Shown piece after piece: positions 11,801 through 22,000 of a stretch of 64,000 nt of DNA. Each line of letters begins with the position of its first letter. The first letter of the stretch is position 1. The stretch is from Haliotis asinina (lineage: Eukaryota > Mollusca > Gastropoda > Lepetellida > Haliotidae), in the NCBI RefSeq assembly GCF_037392515.1, contig NC_090281.1:48584645-48648644 (forward strand), given 5' to 3'. A program made the position numbers and the translations under genes. The notes below the pieces were generated by a model. That model searched no databases. It was not told where the DNA came from and saw nothing but the letters and a program-made list of their open reading frames with translations.

Positions 11801-14800
11801 AGATGAATAATTCCTTTTGAATGTACAGTATGGTTCAAAATTATTGAGAATAGCTAAAGCATTTCATATTATTAAACGAGAACAAATCAGATAAAATTGA
11901 ATGTATTGTGAAAGTGAACTGACCTTTTCATGTTGTGTAGGTAACAATTTAATATTTTATCAAGTCTCCTTGAGCTTCACGGCACAGTCTAAGACGGGTA
12001 GGCATACTTCCTATCAGAGAGGTTAGTGTCTCGTGAGTTATGCTGTCCCAGTATCGAACCACTTCTCTCTTCATGTCTTCAATTTTTGTCAACCCCTTTT
12101 GATTCACACATTCCTTCATCATCCCCCAAATGTTCTCAATGGGATTTAAGTCAGGACTATATGCAGGAAATGGTAATGCAGTCACATTTTTCTCCTGAAA
12201 CCACTGCTTGGCATGTTTTGCGGTGTGTTTAGGATCATTATCTTGCTGCAAAATCCAGTCATTTCCATAAAACACATGTGCACTTGGAAGGAGAAAATTA
12301 TCTAATATGTTAGTGTAGCGTTGACTTGTCAGATTTCCCTCAAACACACACAGCAGGGTCGTTCCTAATAAGGATATCCCTCCCCATACATGAAACTTGG
12401 GGCTGTATTTAGGTCGTCGATACAACGGTGCTGACGCAGACTTTGTCCATATTTTCACATTATTGAGATATACCCATATTGAGCTTTCATCAGTAAAAAT
12501 CACATTTGCCCAGTCAAAGTTTTCATGTGCCAAACACCACTCAACACGCCTGTCTTTATGTTCTTGTTTCATGAGAGGAGAAGGAATTCCAGTCTTTTTC
12601 TCCCATCCAAGATCAATCAAATTTCTTCTAACTGTAGATTTTGATACAACTGTTGATGCCCTTTCTATCATTTCATACCTGATGTTGGAGATGCTTGCCC
12701 TTTGCTTTTTAGACGCTAAAATTCCCAGTCGGACGCGATCTGAGAAGTCTGATTTTCTGGGTCTCCCTGCTCCTTTCTGGTGCCCAAAATTCTTTCCCTC
12801 TTTAAAATTCTTCCTAATCCTATACACAGTAGAAAGAGGAGTTCCTGTTCTCTCTGCCAATGTATTTACATCATCAATTCCTTGATTGCACAACTCAAAA
12901 ATCAACCTTCTTTTATCTTCAGCAGACATTGTTGACAGTGCTGAGGAAAATGACGTCTGCTACAAATTCAGGGGAGGTAACTCTAATTGTACTATACTCA
13001 GTAGGCCAAGATGAGTTACCTCCCTTATACCATTACTTAGTTTTAAGTATCAGTGAATCAGTTGAGGTGTTAGGATAGCTCAAAGTAAGAAGAAAAATTC
13101 TCAGTAATTATGAACCAGACTATATATGTATTTGACATTACATCATTACAATTTGCAGCAAACAGAATGCAGTAACTTTGTTTTGAATCATGCTTTTGTT
13201 TGTCCAGCAGTGAATGGGTACCAGATAGGAAAAGTTGGTAGTTTGGCTGCTATCTTTCCCCTAAAGTATCTGAACTAGTCAGTATAATAATGAAGCACTT
13301 TCCACATGCTTCACTTTTGTTTCTCTGTAATCTTCCAGGAACCTGATATAGTGCTTATTTTGCTGTGATATTCATTGAGTTCAGGATTAACTGGGAGGTT
13401 AAAGCCCTCATTTATCATGGTGAAAGCTGTATTCTATTCAATACAATGTGAAGCCAATTGATTTGGCTGAATTATTGTGAAAAACGGCACCAAATCATAC
13501 GCACTCACTCTTGTAATTTGATGATGTCCAGTGCCAGGAAGTGATGTGGACGGTGAGGTTGACTTCACAGACTCCCAGCTGTGTGAGGCAGTCAATATGG
13601 AGGAATCAGCAAAGTAAGAGAAACCCTGGAACACTTTGTAAATAAAATTATTTGTAGGATATTCTGATACTGAATTTTAATTTTAACATATGTCAGATGG
13701 AAGGACAGAGTTGTTTACTAATATCTGTGAAAAGACATTTAAACAGATTCCTTTAGTGTGAGAAGCTACATCTGCCTCACAGTGCACATATATTAATGCT
13801 TACCATAGCATGATACATATACCAGTACTTAAGTCTTAGGTATTTTACATTTCATAAATATTGCTCTTTGTTAAATACATTTTAACAGATGTAAAACATA
13901 AATAGATATGATGTTATACATATTGTCTGTTTTATTGTCATTGTTATTATTGATTGCATCCATGAATGTTTTATGCTACAACTGATGTGTCACAAATTTG
14001 ATAACTGTTTTCATCAATTTACTTAGTAACTGTGCGTTCATATTGATAAAGTCATCAGAGTTACCTCCCTTCTCACATGGTATGCATAATCTTGGCTCAA
14101 GCAAATTCAAATTGATAGTTTGGAATCAAGTTTGATCAAGTCTCAGTAATATATATTAGCTTGGAACCAGTATTGATACTGAAGGGTTAGAACAAAACTT
14201 TACAAGCCATGGTAAAGAACATATTCAGGAATGAATATATTTGCTGTTGCTATAGAATGGGGTGACCCTTACCGCAAATGAAAAACCAGACAAAGGGGAG
14301 TCCTTAAACCTGTCTTTTTTTAACTGACATGAGTCTGGTTCACATCTGTAGTGGATGCTTCAAAGGAGATTACGATATTACAATAGATGCACTTGAAATT
14401 TGTGCTTAATCAACATGAGCCAAAACTGAAGTATTATTATGTTGTTCTCTAAATATAGGTTATGATGCGTTTAGTGTATCAAATAGATTATGACATTTTT
14501 GTGGATAAACTATTAGTCTTATATTGAATATTGTGTTAGACTAGTATGTATCTCAAAGCATTTTGTTAACTATGTAGCTATAATGTATACCTTTGTTAAT
14601 ACTACATCTCTGAGATGGGTTTGTGTTCCTTTACACTGGTGTCTTTTTCTAAGCAACTGCTGATTATTGTGAAAATTAATATATTTACATTTTCACACAC
14701 CTGAATCTAAATATGTTACTCATTGTGGTAATACTTACTAAGTAAATTCTATAATAATTACTATTTCATGATAGCAAGCAAAATGAAGAATCTGCACTGC

Positions 14801-15856
14801 TAATCTCCACTCACAGATTTTTAACTACCATCATTCTTAAAAGTAACAATAAACTAGATTGATTCTACAAAGCCCAAGGCCCATGTGTCAAGTTAACAAT
14901 AGTCTAAGACTCATTTGGTCATTTATTCAAGTGGAGGTCCTTTTTTATATAATTGATTTGCAGCAGGACAGCAATTTGAGTTTATTACAAAAAATGATGG
15001 AGATCTTTTTAACTTTACAGTCAACTGCTGATGTTACAAGAAGTTCGCAAGCAACGTATGGAAGGAAGAAGGATCATCCATGACCTTATTGTAGATCTGT
15101 CACACCTCAAGTAAGGCCTGTTTTGACATGTCAAGAAAGTTGATGGACATTTAGAAGTTGGATGGTAACACAACAATGCATTCTGTTTATTTACAACTTC
15201 TATAATATTTTCAACACAATGTTTCTGGGCTTCTTCTTACCCCTTCACAATATGAATGAAGGCACAAGACTTAGTCCAGAAAAGTTGTGTTGTAGATATC
15301 CGCAATAAAAAAGTTGTAAATCTATACCATATGTTGTTGTGTCAAGAAAGTACCAAACATGTCTGTCAAACTATACAAATTGACTTGGTTTCATATTGAC
15401 TCATATTGACTCATATTGACTCAGAATGCAATGTGCAGGTGCTAGCTGTTCTCTGGCCCAGTCAGTTGCCAGCTGCTGTGCTGTCTTGCGATGAATTTCA
15501 CTCTTAATCTGACTTAGGATTCTGACTTAGGATCGAAAGTATCTGCTTTCACTCAGTCTAACACACATCTTTTCACAGCTGTTTGTTGCACCAAAGACAA
15601 CTGTTTAAACCGGCATGTATTTAATGAAATAGCATTACGACATATTCACTCATCAAAATGAATCTCTTCTAATATTATTCATGATATAAAATGTATATAA
15701 AGTATTTGTTCTTCAATAAGGGATCCTCATTTCAGCAAACTGGTGTTGCGCACAAAACGAGAGATAGAGACAGCCAGACGAAAGAGACAACAGCCTCATT
15801 CATGTGTACAGAACAGAGTCGCTTGTCAAAAATTTAACGAACACAGGAAATTTTGA
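5853..15856 (+). CDS. Seven-exon gene; candidate BRME1-like meiotic recombination factor (520 aa)
   Basis: Exons: 5853-5904, 7793-7847, 8370-8456, 10507-11588, 13538-13613, 15021-15110 and 15736-15856. All have GT/AG borders, all phases agree, and the sum is 1563 nt. The protein starts with a basic stretch (RGRGKKRK). Exon 4 (about 360 codons) is long, acidic, rich in Ser/Thr/Glu and probably disordered. The C-terminus carries FTDSQLCEAVN and then a predicted helix with DLIVDLSHLNKLVLRTKR. From memory this helix resembles the conserved C-terminus of vertebrate BRME1 (C19orf57: LIVELSNLNRLI), which works with HSF2BP and BRCA2 to load recombinases at meiotic breaks. That identity is an inference from one short motif. 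A Tc1 element sits antisense in intron 4. The start could lie further upstream if there is an earlier exon. Confidence 0.6.
6230..6540. repeat. Imperfect tandem repeat, unit about 23-26 bp, in intron 1 of the BRME1-like gene
   Basis: Variants of CTACACCATATCATCACA recur about a dozen times with substitutions and small gaps. The short open frames across it are caused by the repeat and do not look like a protein family. Confidence 0.75.
7303..7404 (-). mobile_element. 5'-truncated SINE in intron 1 of the BRME1-like gene
   Basis: On the minus strand it reads from CATATGGGTACAATTTGTGAAGCCC through TGATATTGCTG to an ACTCACTC tail. The 10-bp target duplication AGTCCTATGA lies at 7293-7302 and 7405-7414. 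It shares its 3' half with the other tRNA-headed SINEs in the window. Confidence 0.8.
11826..13122 (-). mobile_element. Tc1/mariner element, apparently complete, in intron 4 of the BRME1-like gene
   Basis: The 1297-bp element has imperfect terminal inverted repeats of about 26 bp: CAGTATGGTTCAAAA at the left, and at the right the complement, read as TAGTCTGGTTCATAA. TA dinucleotides lie at 11824-11825 and 13123-13124, the standard Tc1 target duplication. It encloses one full-length transposase on the minus strand, opposite to the host gene. The right outermost base differs from the left (T for C), which may affect mobility. Between the gene and the right end there is a GAGGTAACTC / GAGTTACCTC inverted pair (about 12973-13023). 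Confidence 0.9.
11949..12929 (-). CDS. Tc1-type transposase (DD34E), full length
   Basis: The enzyme would cut the element out of, and insert it into, TA sites in the nucleus. The 326-residue frame has no interruption. The N-terminus has a helix-turn-helix (about residues 10-45), then a GRPRKS AT-hook-like linker (about 55-60) and a second HTH. The catalytic triad is visible: Asp in FTDESS, Asp in QQDNDPKH and Glu in NPIENIW. Exactly 34 residues separate the second Asp from the Glu, the classic Tc1 spacing. Length is normal for the family (about 340 aa). It lies wholly inside its inverted repeats. Because it sits in a host intron it could be transcribed only from its own or an antisense promoter. 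Activity is not shown by sequence. Confidence 0.92.
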   Translation of the reverse strand: MSAEDKRRLIFELCNQGIDDVNTLAERTGTPLSTVYRIRKNFKEGKNFGHQKGAGRPRKSDFSDRVRLGILASKKQRASISNIRYEMIERASTVVSKSTVRRNLIDLGWEKKTGIPSPLMKQEHKDRRVEWCLAHENFDWANVIFTDESSIWVYLNNVKIWTKSASAPLYRRPKYSPKFHVWGGISLLGTTLLCVFEGNLTSQRYTNILDNFLLPSAHVFYGNDWILQQDNDPKHTAKHAKQWFQEKNVTALPFPAYSPDLNPIENIWGMMKECVNQKGLTKIEDMKREVVRYWDSITHETLTSLIGSMPTRLRLCREAQGDLIKY

Positions 15857-18290
15857 AAGTAGTGAAATTTCTGTGGGGGATGGAATACCCACATGCATTT
15901 GCTCCTTACACCCTGGGTTCAACCCCAAAAGTGCAATTTGTTCTGTCTTCTCAACTGATATTGCAAGAATAGTGCTTCTGAGACAATACTCACTGAAGAT
16001 GTGCTATCATAATATGCTATGCGAAAAACACAGGCCAGGCTGCTTGTGTGAAAGGTCTCCTCACCTGAAATATTTATGCAGATGTGTTTATCTATCATTT
16101 TGTCAAACGTTGTCATTTGAAATATAGAATTTTTCAGTTTGCAGGACTATGAATGTTTTTTTCCTGTCCTCATTCAACATGTTACTGAATTGTGTCTGCT
16201 GAAATGTATTTGTGTTTGTTATTTTCACCAGTTACCTTGGGTTTTTCTCCAACAACCTTGTAGTCAAAAACCACTAGACTTACTGGAATGAAATCTGTCA
16301 TGCATTTTAGGTTTTGTCAACACAGAAACTTCACTCATATTTTTATCCAATACAGCATGAATGTTTCCAAACTGGGAAGGAAACTGAGAAAGAAAGTCAT
16401 TTATTATTCTTGTATTGTCACATGCTGTATACACTTTGTGCTAAAACACCTACACAGACAATAAAATATCACAGATAATTTGACCAAATATGGCATACAA
16501 TAACCAGGGATAATCTACAACAATCTGTTAGAATCTCCCAGTATTAAGTATATAACTCATAGAGCTCATAACAACATAACGTCAATTTTGATGAAGAGAC
16601 TCCCACTGCTTAAAGCGCCAGATATATTCTTCTGTTTCCATGGATAAGCATTTGCAGTTGGGGCTTCGGGTACTAGATCGTCCTTAAGCAGTCTGTAGAG
16701 TATTAGGATTATTTGCGCCATTCCACAGCTTTGAAAAACAGTTTCTTTCAAAATTGGAATAATGTTTGATTGAAGAGTCAAGTGTCCACGTGTCATCCAG
16801 CAAATCCAGGAGGTTGAAGTTTCTAGCGAGTTAGTAAATGTAATATCCCCTTGGAAGTCCTCTTACAAATGAGCACGCACATAGAATACAGGGCACTCTA
16901 GTAATTAGCATAGCCGAACACAGTACGGAAGCTTTGCTTAACAACACTGGGATTTCCAACTCATGTCTCCTCTGGCGCTAGGTCTAAGGCCAAGAAAACA
17001 AATTACTTACTTTGTTGTGAAGTGTTGTTCATACAACCCCAGATGGACATATCTGGTCTTGGTGTCCACCCGCCTTGATATTGCTGAAACCAGCGTGAAA
17101 CCCAATTCGCTCACTCACTCGCTAATAGCCTGGGCCTTTGATTCATAGAATTTAGACATGCTATATATACTTTTGTGTTTGATGCATTTGTGAATTATAC
17201 TTTCGTTTCCCCAACAGACTATGCTTTAATTGTGATAATATTGATATGAGCTTCATCTCTGTGATTTATCTGATGATGTGGCACTGCTCCCGTCTAGTCA
17301 TTGATTAAATGGTCTGTCTCCATACTCTCTCTTCACCCGCACAATTGCAATTGCAGGAACACAAAGTCTCTGGTGCCTCATTCTCTTCACAAAGACAGTG
17401 GTCTGGTAGTCTGATAGCTGCGTAATTGTGTGCCATTGTTCATAGCTCATAATTTCAGTTCAGAGAGCGTTTTACAGGAAACTCTGCTCCGAAAACCTGT
17501 GCTAATGGTATAACAAAAATTAGACTGTGTGGAACACATTCGAAGGGGTTCCTAGTTTCAATCAACATGACCAAGTACTCGAACTACTTAACGCTCGTCC
17601 GCACCGGGTAGTGAAGTTCGCTAAATTGCAATTGCTTGGCACATGTCATAGTATGCCAGTTGTGTAGATCTATGATCATGTCTTTGATCACCGGAATGTC
17701 TGGTCCAGAATCGATTATTTCGATTGCAGTTGGAAAGTTGGACTATGCTCAATCGCGACCAACTCGTAGCATTCTGTGACAAATCATCTTAGAGATTGTA
17801 CAGTGAAACCATAGACGAAATACCGACGGAAAAATGGCTCTCTAGTGTAAATCTGACATTTTCTTTATCTGTCATTGATGGAATATCAAAATGTTTCGTT
17901 ATCTGATCGACCATTTCGTCTGTAGTTGTTGGAATGGTTTCGTCTGGCAGTTCGTCTGCGGAACTGTTCGAGATATGAATAGCGATATGCCTGGATATCT
18001 CTCGACTCATTACATTTATAAGGGACACAGCTCTCAGTGTCTGTCTACACGGGATAGCGCCACGGTCAAACCAGTCTCACAAAAGTATACCAGTTTAGTA
18101 GATCTGTTAAGATTTACTATTTATGGCAGTTCTGGTGACAATATACGAGTAGTAGTTTCTTTTTTTCTTCCTTATATAACGTGGAAGCGATCGATAAATA
18201 AGATATATAAGAAACCTCCTTGATCTTTACCCATTTGCAGTTGAGTTCGACGTAACAGACAATATATTGCATGTCTAACTTTGCCCAAAT
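15857..18290. other. Intergenic region with SINE fragments
   Basis: It includes the 3' flank of the BRME1-like gene, with a candidate AATAAA at 16460-16465. Two SINE pieces are visible: a tail fragment at about 17055-17130, ending CTCACTCACTC, and a core fragment at about 17632-17730 with GCACATGTCATAGT and GATCACCGGAATGTCTGG. Apart from the small minus-strand frame at 17789-18028, I recognise no gene. Confidence 0.55.
17789..18028 (-). CDS. Small uncharacterised reading frame (79 aa)
   Basis: The frame starts with ATG and has varied, protein-like composition: MSREISRHI near the start and DEMVDQITKHFDIP in the middle. It has no simple repeats, no recognised domain, signal peptide or membrane segment. 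A TATATAA on the minus strand lies about 145 bp upstream. It could be a short gene, one exon of a longer gene, or a chance frame. It sits just outside the start of the tandem array (about 18290) and is not repeated before copies 2 and 3. Confidence 0.25.
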   Translation of the reverse strand: MSLINVMSREISRHIAIHISNSSADELPDETIPTTTDEMVDQITKHFDIPSMTDKENVRFTLESHFSVGISSMVSLYNL

Positions 18291-18550
18291 TATTTGCTTA
18301 TTAGCTTACCCACGATACAGTTAGACTGTATCTTCCAAGATAACAGTCAACCCCGCTTTGTCAAAGCTATATATATCTATGAGCATATCGACGACAAACG
18401 GAGGTCGGGTCGCCTAGTTTTTAAGACTTTCGTCATTCAAAGTTGGCTCGGCTCGATCGGTTTCATTTCAGGTTTAAGTGGAATACCATATTAATACATT
18501 TCTTTTACTTATCAGTAGAACGACTACAAGTTAGGTGACATAACCAGTCG

Positions 18551-18625
18551 TACCAATGAAATCGGGACATGAACCCGGTCAACGGACAATGAATCCGTCA
18601 ACCTCTGGACCACTCAGCCGCCCCT
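18551..18625 (-). repeat. tRNA-like sequence (tRNA pseudogene or SINE head)
   Basis: On the minus strand there is an A-box-like GGCTGAGTGGTCC, an anticodon-arm-like ACGGA/TCCGT stem with a 7-base loop, and a B-box-like GGGTTCATGTCCC. The acceptor stem does not pair, so it is not a working tRNA. A shortened relative survives upstream of copy 3 (about 58500-58550); copy 2 lacks it. Confidence 0.5.
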
Positions 18626-18718
18626 TGACTAGTGAAACATTGTTATTTGACAGGGGTCAAATCACCCACTGCCCTCCAACTTACGAATACACTACAACAT
18701 TCAACCCCCATCAAACTG

Positions 18719-18724
18719 TATAAA
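18719..18724 (+). promoter_or_regulatory. Candidate TATA box, NRF-6-like copy 1
   Basis: TATAAA lies 324 bp before the ATG. The same motif sits 325 bp before the ATG in copies 2 and 3, inside well-conserved flanks. A conserved CGGCATTCAGAT about 30 bp downstream could be the initiator. The leader may contain an intron, since TTGTTTCAG precedes the ATG by 6 bp. Confidence 0.5.
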
Positions 18725-19042
18725 CATGCCTTCCTATGTTGACCTAGCGGCATTCAGATAACAGTCACACGAAGAAGGGATGTGTCACTGCTCTTGCACA
18801 ACTGGTTGTCAACTTTATTGTGGACAGCTTATCACTACGTTTTGTCCTACATGGAGTGATAATTAACATATAGCACGGATATAGCACTGATTCATACACA
18901 TATATCATTATCGCTTAGGAATAATAACTCCCACCTCGAGTGAGTGTTTCATTTGGCTGTGTCTACGCAGATATTGTTTGCTAACTGTGAGCTTGTGGCA
19001 AAAAGGGTCACACTCCATAAACAGGTTGTTGTTTCAGCCACT

Positions 19043-22000
19043 ATGTTGAAACTGCTGCTGTTAGTGACCTTTCTTTGCTGCGTAGGTACGTTATTGGGTC
19101 AAGAGGATGCGTATCTTGATATAGAACAGAACCACAGACGGTTAAACGAGAATTTTGAGTCTCGACGTGTTGTAAACATAGTCATAGATACTGTATCAAA
19201 GAAATTGTTCAGTATCGGAGAAAGTGTAGACAGGAAAAGCGAGGCGATTCAGAGAGGAGAGATCGATGGTGAGGCTGAAAGTGATGCAGTTTTCGACAAT
19301 CCCCAGGGGGATGGGAATCTCCGCCAGATGCTGGGTAGTCTTCAGGACACACGAGATGTATGTATCAACCATACCCAGCAAGTGATCACTGCCGTTATGG
19401 AAAACAAAGACTGGGCTCTAGAGAGTAAGTATATTTCATCCAGATGTGACAACTGTAGCTACAAGCAAACTCTTGCATTCAATATTGAATATGTGCATTC
19501 ATTGAGGACCACCTGCCCTAGTACTCGTTGTAAGAGTCCTGCCCAAAGGTGTTGAGCCCAAAGCATCACTTGGGGAAACTGGTACGTCACAGTGTACACA
19601 GTGGGGATCCACTCACATAGTCGCGGGTTTCACCGTACCTCACGAACTAAGTCGGAGATGGTCCCAAGCGGGTTTCGTTGACGGGAACACAGGTCATGAC
19701 TAACTATGAGGTCATGATGACCTACAACAGTGTCATGACTACACGTACAGTTTGTAACACAGACTACCCGTCTGACCTGTTTTCTGTTCGGGCCAGTGAG
19801 GGTTCTGGTTATGAATCTCTATTTGCAGTCAAACACAGCATCGATGAACACTCAAGCTATAGTAAAGAAACGGTGGGTATGGGACAGACATGCCCGTCAC
19901 GACCCTGCTTAGAATTAGTCTTCATCAACCTGTGCTTGTCGTAAGAGACGAGACGGTTCGGTCATTCTGAGTTGGTTGACGTCGTCATCTCTCCTCTCAA
20001 CTGTTCATCACAGAAATCTCTGGTTCAGATCCAGTCAAATACAGATCGCTGCCATATAGCTGGAATATTGCTGAGTGTTGCGTTACTCAACAAACAAACT
20101 GAGACAGACAGGTGAGAGACTGAAGTTGTGAACACCGGTTGAGACAGCTGCATACTTTAATACTGGCTGGTATATATCTACTTCCAGCGAATGTTTTCAG
20201 GATTCGTATATCCCATGTTCACGATGATAGACTCAAACTTGTCATAAAACTAATACTGATTTGACCACTGGCATATTTACAGTGCTGGATGCGTTCGGTA
20301 AGCCTGGCAGTGGCATTCTCAAGGGAGAACTCAAGTGGCTGGGATCATTTGATGAATGTATTGGAGTCATCACCAATAGGACTGAGGTGGACTTCGGTGC
20401 CACGTATTGCACAGCTCTCTTGCAGCCCCCCAATCAGGTAGGCGACCAAACTGTCCAATATTTGATAAATAACCAAAGAAAACCAGGTTTTGTCGTTAGA
20501 TACTAGTATTTCACCATCGTTTGAAAATTTCATGTAAAACAAGTTCAGCGAAATATTAATTCCAGATAATGACTTTGAGGTTAGTGGTCCCAAAACACAG
20601 GCGAAAAGGTTTCGTCGAAATGAAAAATACCTTTACTTTCAGTTGATAAAAGCATCGCTTATTTTGGAGCAAATATTGAACAGAAATCATGGTGGAAAAT
20701 GAGTTATGCCACAATTTCCCTCTCATTTGGCTGGCAATGTGATACCACTTTAAACTTTATGCTCCTGACGACCAAGCATTTCACCACTTACTGAGCATTC
20801 ATTTGATATTCAAAGCAGTTGGGGACGGTGTCTCCCACACTTCACGCCCAAACAACTGTTGCACTGAAGAATACGTGTACACTCCTGACATCGTCTTCGC
20901 TGTCAAGAACTCATTGTTCAAACTGATAGAGCCTTACAAGAAATGATTGTAGAGAGTTCTATAGCTCCAACTCCTCACAATCGAAGATTGTGTCAGCGTC
21001 ATGTCGTATGTTCCACCTGCTTGCTCTGTCCAGAAGGTGAAAAACGAGTTCTAGTTTAGCAGTTCAGAGAGCAGTTGATTATGATTGACGAATCCAATGT
21101 ATGTGTGAATCGTAGTCTGGATATAGCCCTATCTGAGCACTGGCACTTCTGAACCTCATCATCACAATACAGTTTTACCTCCGCAGAGTGCTTATTACAT
21201 CCTAGTGTCTCAGTGCCGACGTCGACCATTCTTGGTCAATCGCTTGATCAGATTCCAGCCAAGGAAGAAGCATCACTCTCAGCTGAGGTAGAGACGCAGG
21301 GTTGGACTTTTGAAGTGGGGCCTGGATTATTATCTGGTTAGAGCATACCCACGGGAAGATGATCAAAGATGAGGCCATATAAGAGACAATTGCCTTTTCT
21401 CTTTAGAAGAAATTTGGGAAATTTCGGAAGCTCATCCCTGCCTGTGAACAAATTTCCATAACACATCAGTAATAACGACTCGTGCATGTGTCTGTGTGAA
21501 TTCAGTTACTGACTGATGACAGGATCATCCAAGTGAGTACTACACTGGAGCTGAATAAGAGTCATTTGCTCTGCAGCGCACTTGTAAGGCAATTCTGCTG
21601 ATCCAGGCGTCGATCATTTTCAGGTGACTAGTTCTACGCCGGTTTCAAGAAAAACTGCCCTAGTCTGACCTGAATCCACTCTCACAGACGCTTTTAAAAC
21701 ATGCCTGATCCAGAAGTGTCGAGGGTACATGGTCAGGGTCGTTGTCTGGGAAAGGCCTCGTGACTTGATCACTCAGAAAATTATGAAGATGCTTGTAAAG
21801 AAAAGAACGAATTATGTCACCATGGTCCTGGATAGAAATATAATGACTATAATGAAAGTGTCCAATGTTATGTTTTATTATAGAGCACACTCTTGTGTTG
21901 CAAAACTTGAATACGGCTACGAAACCTAAAGAAAAAAATGCTGGCTACAAACAGCAATAGCGTTCCCCTTGAACACCAAATGGTCACTTCTTTAATACCT

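Noticed and set aside
12026-12885. Plus-strand open frames within 12026-12885
   Set aside because: They are shadows of the minus-strand Tc1 transposase.
16566-16796. 76-codon minus-strand frame
   Set aside because: No family resemblance, no splice or promoter context, and AT-rich intergenic setting.
18944-19042. In-frame upstream extension of NRF-6-like copy 1 exon 1 (33 residues)
   Set aside because: Copies 2 and 3 have a base difference that breaks this frame, and the first conserved ATG (19043) begins a clear signal peptide.
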